Notes: generated by a model from the sequence alone, not told the origin. 64,000 nt of DNA from Thalassia testudinum (GCA_037157565.1 JAZHRO010000022.1:100064001-100128000), one strand, 5' to 3'. Numbered from the stretch's first letter, positions 35,302 through 47,530 are shown. Program-made: numbers and translations.

Positions 35302-36495
35302 AGCCGTGTGATCCGAGTAGATGATGATGTGGGAACTCAGGAAATAAGATCAAAATTTTTCAAGGGCAAATACTACAGCTAGCAGCTCTTTCTTCGTAAT
35401 TGTGTAGTTACGCTGAGCCTCGTCAAGTGTCTTGCTAGCGTAGTAGATGACCACGGGTTTCCCATCAACTTTCTGCCCCAGAACCGCTCCTACAGCGAAA
35501 TTAGATGCATCGCACATGATCTTGAAGGGTTGAGACCAATAAGGGGATTGTAGGATCGGGGCCTGGGTGACTCGGTCACGGAGGTTCTCAAAGGCTTGAG
35601 TGCATTCCTTGGCAATTTCAAAGGGTACATCCTTAGAGAGAAGAGTAGTCAGGGGGCGCGCGATTTTTGAAAAATCAGGAATGAAACGACAGTAAAGATC
35701 GACGTGCCCTAGAAAAGAACGGATGTCCCTGATCGAGCTAGGCATAGGAAGACGAGAGATTAGATCAACCTTGGCTCGATCCACTTGGATGCCTTTCTCA
35801 AAAATCAGATGTCCTAGGACGATCCCCTCAGGCACCATAAAATGGCTCTTTTCCTAGGAAAGAACCAAATTAACATCGATGCAACGTCTGAGTATATGAA
35901 CCAAGTGCTGGAGGCAATCATCAAATGATGCCCCGAAAACTGAGAAGTCATCCATGAAGACTTCCAGATAATCACCTACCATATCAGAGAATATAGCAAG
36001 CATGCACCGCTGAAAAGTCGCGGGTGCATTGCAGAGACCGAAAGACATCCTTCGAAATGCTTACGTTCCGAAGGGGCAGGTGAACGTGGTCTTCTCCTGG
36101 TCCTCAGGATGAATAGCAACTTGGTTATAACCGAAGTACCTGTCAAGAAAGTAGAAGAATCGATTTCCCGCTAATTTCTCGAGAATCTGATCAATGAAAG
36201 GTAGTGGGAAATGATCCTTCTTCGTGGAGGAATTGAGTCGTCGGTAATCTATGCAGACTCTCCACGAGTTGGCTAATCGGGTAGGTATGACTTCTCCGAT
36301 TTCAGTCGTAATGGTGGTGAGCCTTACCTTTTTAGGCACAACCTGAATTGGGCTCACCCAACGGCTATCGGAGATCGGGTAGATGATCCCTGCATCTAAC
36401 CACTTGATGATCTCCTTTTTCACGACCTCCTGCAGATTGGGGTTTAAACGTCTCTGCATCTCACGGGAAGGTCGTGCGCCCTCTTCTGAATAAAT
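35302..36495 (-). pseudogene. Reverse transcriptase and RNase H (element 3)
   Basis: Four open pieces separated by stops at about 36058 (Tyr codon to TAA, in CPFGT-AF), 35851 (Trp to TAG, in LSWEK) and 35347 (Arg/Lys to TGA). Motif A reads FLDRYFGYNQ, so the Gly after the catalytic Asp has become Arg; the FMDD active site in VFMDDFSVFG is kept at about 35950. RNase H has SNFAVGAVLGQ, with its first catalytic Asp changed to Asn. The enzyme is therefore dead by substitution as well as by stops. Confidence 0.88.
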
Positions 36496-36499
36496 ATGG

Positions 36500-37554
36500 T
36501 GTGTGCAATAAGAGGGACTTATTCCAGTTAAGTCATCGAGAGTCCAACTAATGGCTCTACGATGTTGCTGGAGAACAGCAATCAGACGGGATTCCTAATC
36601 AGGAGTGAGCTTGGAATTTATAATCACAGGAAGAGTCTGATTAGAACCCAAAAAGATGTATTTCAAATGGCCAGGAAGGGGTTTCAGTTCAAGGACGGGG
36701 TTATCAACAGCAGCGGGTGGGTCAGGGTAAGTGTGAGGTTCAAGGATAGAAGTTATGGGTTTGTCTAAATCAGGGTCTGACTCCTCTAATTGCGGTTCAA
36801 AATCTTTTTGTAGTTGATGAGGTATAATCAGGTTATCATCAAAATGTGTTTCATCAACCAGAGCCCTGATATCACAGATTTGTTCGATGACACTGCAATT
36901 GATTCCTTGTTGGGCCTTAAAGATATCAATTTTGAGGGTTTGATTTCCAAATTTTAGCTCTATTTGGCCCTCCTCACAACTGATGTTGGCTCTAGCAGTA
37001 GCCAGGAAAGGTCTCCCTAGAATGATCGGTGTATCCCTAGGGTTTTCAGGTGCATCCATGTCCAAGACTATAAAGTCTACAGGGAAATAGAAATCCCGCA
37101 CTCTTACAATAACATCCTCGACAATCCCTTTAGGTGACTTTATAGATCGATCTGCTAACTATAGTGTCACCTCAGTTGGTTTTAGGTCAGATTCCTCTAG
37201 GTGTTTTAGTAAGGATGTGGGTATCAGATTTATGGAAGCACCCAAGTCTAGCAATGCTCTGTCGAACTGGGTTTCACCTATTTTGCAGGAAATCAGGGGA
37301 GTACTTGGATCTTTTGCCTTGGGTGGGAGTCTGCTTGGGATTACAGAGCTGGCTTGCTCTGATAGTACAATTGGACTCCCACTCTTGGTTCGCGGCTTAC
37401 GCTGAGGTGTACACACATTCTTTAAGAATTGTGCGTAAGCTGGTACGTGGCGAATTGCATCCATCAAGCGGATGTTTATTTGGACCTTCTCAAAGAGCTT
37501 GACCAGATCCTCCTCAGGAGTCACGGGTTTTGTTGTCTTCTTTCCCTTGGTCAA
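36500..37554 (-). pseudogene. Aspartic protease region of pol (element 3)
   Basis: Two open pieces, 37159-37554 and 36595-37101. The active-site motif ALLDLGASINLIP is intact, and GRPFLATARANI lies in the second piece. A TAG at 37156-37158 (Q/L region after TEVTL) separates them. Confidence 0.85.
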
Positions 37555-37559
37555 GGCCT

Positions 37560-39484
37560 CGGGAAATGGAACCTTGGTTGGTTCTTCTAAGATGGGTCCA
37601 GGTCTTTGATCTGGGACAGGGATAGGAACGTCTTGGATTACTGTCCTAGGATTTGGATTGCTACCAGGCTTGGACTGGTTTAGATAGGGTGGATCTTAGG
37701 TCTCCTTACCACTACGAGTCGTTACAGAATTCAGTCCTGCCAGGTTTTGGTTAGGGTTTGATAGGATGGGTTGCTGCTGATAGCCTGCATAAGAAGTGGA
37801 AGCCTCCATCCCGTCAGGTGAAGGAACAGAGGGGGCCTGATAAATCATGCGTGCTTGGCCCGGGTTTGGGTTCATAACCTGCCGCTGGGTCGGTACGTTA
37901 TTAGGGTTAGGAAGAGGTTGGGAATGAAGTGTGCCTGGTTGGCTAGAATTTGCCAACTGGGCCAGTTGGTTTCGAACCTCTGTAAGTTCGTCCTTGTGTT
38001 GTTTTTGAATAACCGCATTCATTTTTTGAATGTCAGCCAAAGTCTGAAGGATGAGGGACATTTGGTCTTGGTTTGGCCCTAATGAATAAGTAGGGTTGGG
38101 CCGAGGCTGGGGCGGCTGGTAAGGACGAGGGGTTGTGGACGGGGCTGAAAGGGTGGTCTTTGAGTTTGGGAATTTCCCGCCCACTAGAAGTTGGGATGGT
38201 TTCGCCATCCAGGATTGTAGGTATTAGAGAATGGATCATTCTGGATGGCGTTGAGGTCCTCGTAGGTCTGAGGAACCTCCAAAGAGTCAGAGAATGGGGG
38301 AATGGAATTCCCCTGGCTAGTATAGAAAGGATCGGAGGATCCTTCGATCCAAGAATCAGATGGGGGTGGATATGGATCCATCCCAGGAGAAGGTCAGTGG
38401 AGAATGTTTTGCATAGTCTCCCACGTGGAAGGAGGCTATGCAAAGGAATTATGCGCAGAGGTGGCTCGCTGCAAGTGCTGAGTCAGCTCGTCCACCTTCT
38501 TCTCGATGATAGAGACCTTGTCCAATCGACTGGCCATCAGTTCCAAGTCGACTGATGCGGAAAGGTCTTGCGTCTCATGTGCTCCCCTAAGGTTCGTCGA
38601 TGCGCGGGTATTCGTCCTATCGAATAATCCCATGGAGTCATTATTGATGGAGTTCTCGCACATGTTTTCGAGAATCTCCCACACAGTGTCCTCATGTTGA
38701 CCCATGATATTCCCTCCGCAAGTTGCATTGAGGAAAAGCCTAATATCCACACGGAGTCCCTAGTAAAAAGACTGGACTTGTTCCCATTTAGGAACTCCGT
38801 GATGGGGGCACTTTCTCATGAGATCCTAAAAGCGATCCCATGCCTCATGGAGAGGTTCTCTCGATTGTTGCGTGAAGTGGGTAATTTGATGGCGCAAGGC
38901 ATTGGTTCGACCAACGGGAAAGAACTTCTTCAGAAACTCGGACTGAAGTTCCTCCCAATTGTTGATCGGCCGGTCTGTGTTTGGTACTAATGAGCAGCCT
39001 TATCCATAAGGGAGAAGGAGAACATCTTCATGAGGAGAATATCCCGATTTTGTGCACCTGACCCAAAAGTTTGGGCCAATTGCTTTAGCTGTTTAATGTG
39101 TTGGAAGGGGTCCTCAGAATTAAGCCCATGAAATTTAGGTATGGCATGAATCATATTGGGCTTTAATTCAGAATCAGGTCCTCCAGTCGGGATTCTGACT
39201 CGAGGCTCAATAGCCACCGCAGCAGGATTATAATGGTCCCGCATCATAGGACGCTGCGGTGGGTGCACAAAGTTCTGGAAGAGGTCATTGAGTTGCTGTA
39301 GCTGGTGCTCCAGATTGTTCTCTTCCTCAACTGGCTGAGTCATTAGGGAAGAAGAAGGTGAGTTGGGTTCGGAGCCAGAGGAGAGGTCGATGTGAAGTGT
39401 TATTTGCTCAAACAAGGGCACTGAGGCTCAGCCTCGAGGAGAGTGAAGTTCTAACGGAGGTTTCAAGGACCTCCTACCAAACAT
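37560..39484 (-). pseudogene. gag (element 3)
   Basis: Athila gag beginning MFGRRSLKPP at 39484, with a TGA for Arg about 17 codons in; it is then open from 39421 to 38987 (MPLFEQITLHIDLSS to MDKAAH). Capsid words WEELQSEFLKKF and MDIRLFLNATCGGNIM follow, interrupted by stops at about 38984 and 38761. The C-terminal region has SNTYNPGWRNHPNF, a Q-rich segment (ALADIQKMNAVIQKQ-like) and a proline-rich tail to about 37696. Confidence 0.85.
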
Positions 39485-40403
39485 ACACTGATGGAGAAGA
39501 TGAATTTAGCAGGTGTTGGACCCAATCAAGACACCCAAAATGTTGGGTGACTATAGAGGTGCGGGGCAGATGGACCCCTTGATCAAAAGATCGTCCACCT
39601 GAGAATTACCTGGGCAGCCAGAGAGGGTGTCCCGGGAAGACCCCTACACGGTAGAGCTTCCCCACGGGTTACAGGGTTTCCCCCACCCGACCTCTCTTGT
39701 CACTGAGATTCCAAGTAGACCAGAATGGGGATCTTGACTTCTTAAGTCTACCACTTTTAGTTTAAGATCAAGGTGCTTAGATTTTCACTTGAACTTTTAG
39801 CTTTTTGAGTGCAAAGAGTGACCTAAGTTGAAGGTTGGTTGACCCAAGGGGTCAACTTCACCTGCTAGTTCCTTTGAGAGCTTATTAGGTCTTGTCTTTT
39901 AGGGTTTAAGTGTCTTTAAAGAGCCAAATTGCTTAGGATTTCTTTGAATAAGTATTTTCAGACAATGGCTTGGGCACACTTCTTTTGGGATTTCTCAATT
40001 CTTGCTTAAGAAGTGTGTCTCTAAAACCCTAATGTTGAATCTTATGTTGGCTCTACTTGGTCCAATTAACTCCTTGTTGGGTAATTAGGACTCAGGCAAG
40101 AAGGTGTTAGCCCTTAAATACCCTTAATAGTGTGTGCAGAAATAGTGGGTTGAAATTGAAAACATGCAGCTTTTGATGATTTACTAGGTATAGAAGACAG
40201 GTTACACGTATATTGCTTATTCTTTTCTTTTTCTTCCTCTTTAGAATTTAGGGGTTAATAGTGAGAAGATAGAAAATTATCTGTCCTCGGAGTAGTTGTT
40301 GTGCGGCTGCTTGTCTTCTTGATTTCCTGTGCCTGCACACAAAAAGAGAAGAGATTAATAGAAACTCAATAGAGAATTTATGGCTTCTAGAATAGCCGTT
40401 GCT
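39485..40403 (-). other. 5' leader of element 3
   Basis: About 0.9 kb without a convincing frame, alignable with the leaders of elements 1 and 2. Confidence 0.6.
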
Positions 40404-40420
40404 CATCTGCAACGATGCCA
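40404..40420 (-). promoter_or_regulatory. Primer-binding site, decayed (element 3)
   Basis: Plus strand CATCTGCAACGATGCCA against CCCCGGCAACGGCGCCA for tRNA-Asp: 12 of 17 agree, and most changes are transitions expected from loss of methylated cytosine. It is followed by AAA and the LTR end at 40424. Confidence 0.75.
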
Positions 40421-40423
40421 AAA

Positions 40424-42387
40424 TAGTAACCCTGCAGGCGCGAGGGCGAGCGAGCGCATGGCGCGCTGCGTGCGGGTGAGAGGGACCTGACCCCTGTGTA
40501 TTGAAGGCAGTAAGCTAGATACACTTTTTCAATTTAAATGTAGGTGCACGGCCGCACACTTACGAGGTGGGACTAAAGTCTCACCTCCAAATCTCGCGCC
40601 TGCAGGCGAGGGAGCAGCAGTGAGGCTTGAGACCCAATTGCAGGACTGGGTGTGTTCGCAGCAGCTTTCCGCACTACTTGGGACTCGCGCCTGGGCTGGA
40701 GAATGCCTGGAGCTACGAGCGAAGGAGCTGCAGCAGCTCAGCAATGGCGGCGAGGGGGCTCTGACCTGAAAGCAGAAAGATGGCCTCTCGGCCGCATCAT
40801 AAAACGGGAGAAGCTTCGCAGGAGTGCGGCGAAGTCAGTGCGGGGGTCGGTGAGGCGCGAGAACGCATGTGGAGGTAAACCTAGGTTAGACTGTGCGCGG
40901 GAAGATGGGTTTGTTCGAGGGGTGGTCGGGCTGTGATTGGCAGTGAATGGAGTAGGGGGAATGGTTGAGTGGAGTGAGGGGGAGCCTCTGGGCTGGTCGG
41001 CGAGGGGTGAGGAGATCTGTGGAAGTGGGATGGCCTCGCCGAAGAAGGCGACCGGGGGTGGAGAAGATGGGGTGGATAATGGCGGTCGGATGGTTGAAGT
41101 GGCAAATTAGAGGGGGGAAAAGACAAGGGAGAGAGAGAGGAAACTCTGTACCTATTTACTCGACGAAGGGAGAGAGAGTAGCGCCCGGCTTGTGCCTGCT
41201 GGAGCTGGGGACGAAGATGTCCTAGAGGAGGGTATCGGCGACGAGGAGGCAGACGGAGGGTGCCAGCTGGTACGGCCTAGCGCGGACGACAGGGCAGAGT
41301 AAACTCTGCTGCAGGTAAGGCAGCAGAGCGATGAGGAGGAGGAGGAGGAAATCGCTAGAGGCTTCAGGCGCTTTGACCAAAGGAGGAAGAGACGAAAGGT
41401 GGGGTATTTCTCCACCAGAGGAAGCTTGAAGGAGTTGGCAGACCTTGCCACTTCTTATAAAGACCTTGGCGCGAAGACGGAACCGAGGTGGCGACATTCC
41501 AGCCTCGCTGGAGAATGGCCGGAGAGGATACCCATGCCTTTCGTGCGTTCGCACAAGAGGCATGGTTGATGGCAGAGGGAATGGGCGGGTCCCTGCGACA
41601 GAGGACGTCGCAGGAAACCCCCCGTCTGTTCTAGAGGACGACCGCCCTACCCTACGCGGCACCATCCCCCGTGGAAGGTCGCCGGAGGCATGGCGCTGTG
41701 CAGAAGTGGCAGGGAGGACCGTTCTGCAAAGAACGACGAGAAGTTGGGGGCCTAAACGCAAGGATTTCAAAAGATAAGGGTTAACAAGTAAATAGAGAGG
41801 ACCAATTTGTAAAGTCGATCAAGATGGTCTTTTCTTAGGTTCAAGTTTTTATACCAGACTAATTTGAACCTAAGGATTTTAATGGTGAATTTTTATTTCT
41901 GGTTGGACCATGTTCGACCGGTCAATTTGCGCAAAAACCCAAATTAAGTCATTAATTAGGCATGGTTCTCATTTTATGTCAAAATAGGTTTCAAAGGCCA
42001 AATTGAAGGTTCTAAATCCTAGGGGATATTTTTATATGAATTTTAGAGGATTTAGTTGACTTTTATCCTGCCTCGAAACTCATGAATTAAAGTGGGTTTG
42101 TTTTAGGGTTACAAAATGTCATTTAATTCCTAGAAGTTGCTATAACCCTTTTCAGATCAGATCATCCCACTTCCCTTCTTATTAAGCTTGTTTGACCTAT
42201 GTTTGGACCCTTAATTACCCTGTTTGCATACTGCATTGGTGAAATTACAGTTTTACCCCTGAGGATTTGTTTTATCCTTTAACTCAAAATTCTTTGAGTT
42301 AAGCTTCTCTTTGGGTTTTGTAGGAGCTTTTTCACACATATTTGGATTAGATTGTGCTATTTAGGGTTCATGATGAGGTTCTCATCA
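40424..42387 (-). repeat. 5' LTR of element 3
   Basis: 1,964 bp. Compared with the 3' LTR it lacks about 850 bp: just 15 bases in from its 3' end (TAGTAACCCTGCAGG) it jumps to the CGCGAGGGCGAGCGAG region, losing the pyrimidine tract and the GACGTC pair. TATA box at 41455-41461 on the minus strand; hairpin at 40564-40587. Confidence 0.88.
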
Positions 42388-43500
42388 GTACTCCGGTTAT
42401 AACCAAGTGGCGATTCATCTAGAGGACCAAGAAAAGATCACGTTCACCTGCCCCTTCGGGACGTACGCATTCCGAAGGATGCCTTTCGGTCTCTGCAATG
42501 CACCCGCGACTTTACAGCGGTGCATGCTTACCATATTCTCTGATATGGTAGGTGATTATCTGGAAGTCTTCATGGATGACTTCTCAGTTTTTGGGTCATC
42601 ATTTGATGATTGCATCCAGCACTTGGTTCACATACTCAAGCGTTGCATTGACGTAAATCTGGTTCTTTCCTGGGAAAAGAGTCACTTTATGGTGCCTGAG
42701 GGGATTGTCCTGGGATACTTAATTTCTGAGAGAGGCATCCAGGTGGATCGTGCCAAGGTTAATCTAATTTCTAGACTTCCTATGCCTAGCTCGATCAGGG
42801 ACATTCGATCTTTTCTGGGGTACGTCGATTTTTACTGTCGTTTCATCCCTGATTTCTCGAAAATCGCACGTCCCCTGACTACTCTTCTCTCCAAGGATGT
42901 CCCCTTTGAGATTTCCAAGGAATGCACTCAAGCTTTTGAGATTCTTCGTGACCGAGTCACCTAAGTCCCGATCTTACAGTCCCCTGATTAGTCTCAACCC
43001 TTTGAAATCATGTGCGATGCATCTGACTTCGCTGTAGGAGCGGTTCTGGGGCAGAAGATTGATGGGAAACCCGTGGTCATCTACTACGCTAGCAAGACAC
43101 TTGACAAGGCTCAGCGTAACTACACGGTTACAAAGAAAGAGCTACTAGTTGTAATATTTGCCCTCGAAAAATTCAAATCCTATCTCCCGAGTTCCCACGT
43201 CATAATCTACTCGGATCACACAGCTGTGAGGCATCTCCTTGCAAAGAAGGACGCGAAGCCTCGATTAATCTGATGGATCTTGCTGTTGCAAGAATTCGAC
43301 CTCGAGATTCGCGACAAGGCGGGAAGACAGAACGTGGTAGCTGACCACTTGTCTCGCCTTCCTTCTGAGATCATCGACCCTTCTGGTCCCATCATGGAGT
43401 ATTTTCCTGATGAGCACCTCTTGACTATTGGTACTAGGCTTCCATGGTTTGCTGATATAGTAAACTACTTGGCATCACACCAGATCCCGTCTGATTGGCT
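42388..43500 (+). pseudogene. Reverse transcriptase C-terminal part and RNase H (element 2)
   Basis: Resumes where 29395 stopped: SGYNQVAIHLEDQEK, MPFGLCNAPATLQRC, the FMDD active site in VFMDDFSVFG (about 42570-42600), then RNase H with DASDFAVGAVLGQ, KELLVVIFALEKF and IYSDH. Stops: TAA at 42963 (Gln), TAG at about 42990 (Trp), TGA at 43272 (Arg before W). The last part reads VADHLSRLPSEI. Confidence 0.9.
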
Positions 43501-44760
43501 GAAGACCAAGAAAGACAAGTTGCGCTCCGATGCCAAGTATTACAACTGGGAAGACCCGTACTTATTCTGCATAAGTGCTAACCAAATTATCCGGCGATGT
43601 GTTCCGGAGGTCGAAAGCAATAACATTGTTCCGGAGGTCGAAAGCAATAACATTCTCTCTTTCTGCCATGACCAGGCATGTGGTGGCCATTTTTCTGGCC
43701 ATAAAATCGCATCGAAAATCCTCCAGTGTGATTTTTACTGGCCCACTATCTTCAAGGACGCATACAGTCACTGTAAGGCATGCAGTCGTTGCCAAACTTT
43801 GGGCAACATGAGCCATCGCGACATAATGCCTCTACAGCCAATTCTCGTATGCGAGATTTTCGATATTTGGGGGATTGATTTCATGGGCCCCTTCCCTATC
43901 TCGGATGGCTTCGAGTACATTTTACTCGCTGTGGACTACGTGTCCAAATGGATCGAAGCCATTCCGACCCGAACCTGTGATCACAAGATCATCATCAAAT
44001 TCATCCATCAGAATATCTTCTGACGGTTCAGGATTCCTCGTGCAATCATCTCTGATGGAGGGACCCATTTTACCAATGCTTAGTTCAGGTCACTGATGAC
44101 CAAATACGAGGTGTCGCATCGAATCTCTACTCCTTATCACCCCCAGACTAATGGTCTAGCTAAGCTTTCAAATCGGGAGATCAAGTAAATCCTGCAGGTT
44201 ACTGTTCGACCTAACAGGAAGGACTGGTCATCCCGACTTTCGGAAGCTTTGTGGGCTTATAGGACGCCCACAAGACCCAATTAGGCATGTCTCCTTTTAG
44301 ACTGGTGTACGGGAAAGCGTGTCACCTTCCCGTCGAACTGGAGCACAAAGCCTATTGGGTAGTACGAAGCTGCAACTTAGATCTTTCTAAGGCTGGAACC
44401 CACAGAAAGCTTTAGATAAGCGAGATTGATGAATTACGCCTTGATGCATATGAGAACTAGCGAATCTACAAAGAGCGGGTTAAAGCCTTTCATGACAAGC
44501 ACATTTCTAGAAAGATCTTTCACCCTAGTCAGAAGGTCCTACTCTTCGATGCCCGACTCAAACTCTTCCCTGGGAAACTGCGATCCAAGTGGGTCAAACC
44601 ATATCTTGTCTGATAGACTTTTGGAAATGGAGCCGTCGAGATCAGTCCACTCAGCCACGATTCCAAACCTTTCGTCGTGAACGGTCAGTGACTCAAACCG
44701 TTCATTGACGTAACTAATACAGATTTGGCTGAGTCATCATTTATCCTCCATTCTCCCTGA
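43501..44760 (+). pseudogene. Integrase (element 2)
   Basis: Zinc-finger words CHDQACGGHFSGHK and CKACSRC, the first catalytic Asp in GIDFMGPF, the second in ISDGGTHF. The third catalytic residue is lost: NGLAKLSNREIK has Lys for Glu. Ahead of the finger is a perfect 27-bp in-frame tandem duplication (43601-43627, 43628-43654) giving VPEVESNNI twice. Stops at 44022 (Arg), 44082 (Gln) and 44188, and a missing base near 44270 in the AYRTAHKTQ word, finish the damage. The pol stop is at 44758-44760. Confidence 0.88.
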
Positions 44761-46311
44761 GCTTATTGCACCCAGCCGATGGTGTAAAACTCAACACTTA
44801 ACGAGAGGCAACCCGTCATTCTTTTTGAAAAACCAAAACCTTTTTCTGACATCTCTTTGCACTTTAGGTTCATTCTTTAGGATAGCCGACTTCACCTCAG
44901 GTACTCGTACTGGAGATTAGAAATCATCCGTAGCAGTCACCTCAACCCATCCACTCACATATCTGTCCTAATACTTGAACCTGACCAAATAAAAACCCAC
45001 CTAATGTACAATGAAGATATTACAAACCTTAGGCATAGGGGGGTATGAAACGTAATGAAATGACATAATAAGAAAAGGTTTCAACAAAAAAATTCGCATA
45101 TACAAAAAAAAAAACTTTGGAGGAGGAAAGAAGTGCTAATAAACTTCACAAAAGGAGGAGAAAAGAGTAGAATATTAAAAAGGAGCACAAATGAAAAAAA
45201 AAAGGGATAGTCATTAGTAAGAAATTAAGGAATTAACCAAAGTTCTAGACCATATTAAAGAAAAGTAAAGAGAAAGTGCACAACAAGATTAATAAGAATG
45301 CAAACCTTAGGCATTCTTGACTAGACTCTTAATACTCGTTAAGATCTAGATATTCCTCAAGAGGTTGAGGAAAATAAAAAGCTTAAGTATTAGGTCCAAG
45401 GCTTAGGGAGTATTCGGCCTCGTTAACTAACCTTCGATTTACGAGACTCAGTAACCTAAGCACCCAATTCACACACACAGTCTGGTTCAGCGAGCATAAA
45501 TATCAAAATCACGCAGAAGCATTTCAAATATTCTGAAAATGTCATCTAGATTTGGATCGGCCGATCAACACAAGTTGATTTGGATGAGTTCTCATCGCGG
45601 AGAAGTGGGAAATTCCCCTCGAAGATGCGTAACAACATATCATCTCCTCGGAGCTTGTCTCTTAGGATATTTACATATCCTACTGGGGGCATGTAAGCAC
45701 TTTGCTGGTTCAGATTCCATAGATGGCATTATCATGAAATGTCAATTGCCAGGGTCTGAATTCGGCCACGGAACACCATGGACGGGATTATCTCGAAATC
45801 TCGAAAGCCAGGGTTTTGGGGGTTACCATGGGCGGTGCTATCTCGAAGCATCAACTGCCATGGACCTTTGAGGATTGATGATGGAGACAAGGAATCCGAT
45901 ACAGACCGTGTTGTGAAGCCAATCCTAAGCTAGAATTAAAAAGAAAAGAGAGAGAAAACTCTCCAAACAAATAAACCATCTGTCTCTCTCTTACAAAACA
46001 CACTGCAGACTGAACCAAGGCTAAAAATATCTCAAGCACGGGTGCTTTAACCACGGAGTCCAATAAACCTTAGGATAGTTCCTGAGGGCCTTAAAAACCT
46101 TTGTTAAAGACTGAGGCTAAAGCTAGATAGATCTGGATCTTGGTTGATACTAGAGTACCTTCTAGGCCTATGGTTGGCATTCTGACCTAATCAAAGAGAC
46201 AAAGAGAAGTAAAAGCACTTATCAAAATTGATGAAAGAAATTCATGGTCTAGAACACAGGTTAAAATCTTAAAATTTTGCTAAGAGACTAGCAAAAGCTA
46301 AGATGGGGGTA
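44761..46311 (+). other. 3' noncoding zone of element 2 with polypurine tract
   Basis: About 1.55 kb, alignable in reverse with 6817-8397 and 32213-33793. The polypurine tract AAGCTAAGATGGGGGTA (46295-46311) directly precedes the 3' LTR. Apart from the frame at 45539-45871 nothing looks coding. Confidence 0.8.
45539..45871 (+). CDS. Conserved 110-codon frame after pol (element 2)
   Basis: Starts MSSRFGSADQHKL, runs through RRCVTTYHLLGACLLGYL and EFGHGTPW to GGYHGRCYLEASTA. Same frame as 32652-32948 of element 3 with about a dozen extra residues at the N terminus. A hydrophobic stretch around residues 36-52 is conserved. The coding DNA contains AGGATAT-TTAC-ATATCCT at about 45662-45679, a perfect 7-bp hairpin. 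No family recognised; possible accessory protein or structured RNA. Confidence 0.4.
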   Translation: MSSRFGSADQHKLIWMSSHRGEVGNSPRRCVTTYHLLGACLLGYLHILLGACKHFAGSDSIDGIIMKCQLPGSEFGHGTPWTGLSRNLESQGFGGYHGRCYLEASTAMDL

Positions 46312-47530
46312 TGATGAGAACCTCATCATGAATCATAACTAGCACATTTTGACCTAAATAAGTGTACAAAAGCTCCTACAAAACCTAAGGGAAAGTCTAA
46401 ATCAGGGAATTACAAATTTGAGTATAAAATAATTCACAAGGGGTAAAACTATAATTTTACCAATGCAATACATAAATGGGATTTCTAAGGATCTAGACAC
46501 AGGTCAAATGGGCTTAATAAGATAAAAAGTGGGATGATTCGATCAGGAAAGGGTTATGACAAAATCTGGGAATTAAATGACATTATGTAACCCTAAAACA
46601 AACCTGCTTTAATTCATGAAGTTTCAGGCAAGATAAAAATCAATTAAATCCTCTAAAATTCATGAAAAAACATCCCCTAGAGTTTAAAACCTTCAATTTG
46701 GCCATTGGAACCTATCTTGACCGAGATTGAGAACCATACTCAATTTTTGACCTAATTTAGATTTTTATGCAAAATGTCTAGTCAAACATGGTCAAACCTA
46801 AAATCCAACCTCACCGTTGGATTCCTTAGGTCCAAATTAGGGCTATATCAAAATTTGAACCTAAGGGAAGGTCGTCTTTGAAAGTCCCTACTAGGAGGGG
46901 GTGACGTAATAAAATGCGGAAATAAATATAAACAATATCACAAAATAGGCAATCACAAAATGTACACAGGTATTTTTAGGTGGAAACCCAAACCGGGTAA
47001 AAACCACCACCTAACCCTCTCGAGTTAGGATTTTCCGATCAACCTAGTTGATCAAATCCACTAACCGAATCACTTTGAACGAGGGTGATTCAACCTCAGT
47101 ACAACCACGCTACAAGTACGAGGGTAGCGTTCCTCAACCCCTTCTCTCCACGAGAAGGATTTTGTCCCACGAAGGAGACGGGAATTCGCAAAGCGAATAC
47201 CCAACCAAAATACAAAGATAAAATAAACAACAGTCCTATAGAGCCAACAAAATTAAACCTAGCTTCTATAGGAAATAGGAAACTCCCCTTTGCAAGGAGT
47301 GCGTCGATGATGACGCGGTGCGTGTGCCACGCGACGGCGCTACGTCGCTCTCGTTATCAACAGCGGGAGAGCGGGCGCGCGAAGGCTTGATGCTCTCAAG
47401 AGAATGAAACTAGAGCTTGGAGAGCAAGGGCCTCAATTGGACACAAAAGAGTGGAACTAAGTTGCTTAGGTGTGTCTCTTGTTTCTCTTAGTGTGTATCT
47501 TGTGTGTTTTTGTGTTGCAAAGGCTCCCCT

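Larger units (their letters stand above)
29396..42387 (-). mobile_element. Athila element 3 (Ty3/gypsy), nested in element 2
   Basis: A 12.99-kb minus-strand element close in sequence to element 1. In element order: 5' LTR 40424-42387, decayed primer site, leader, gag, protease, reverse transcriptase, RNase H, integrase, 3' zone, polypurine tract (32213 onward), 3' LTR 29396-32212. The outer LTR end reads TA instead of TG at 29396 and 40424. Its coding part holds stops at many former Gln, Arg and Trp codons and at least one frameshift. Confidence 0.92.
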
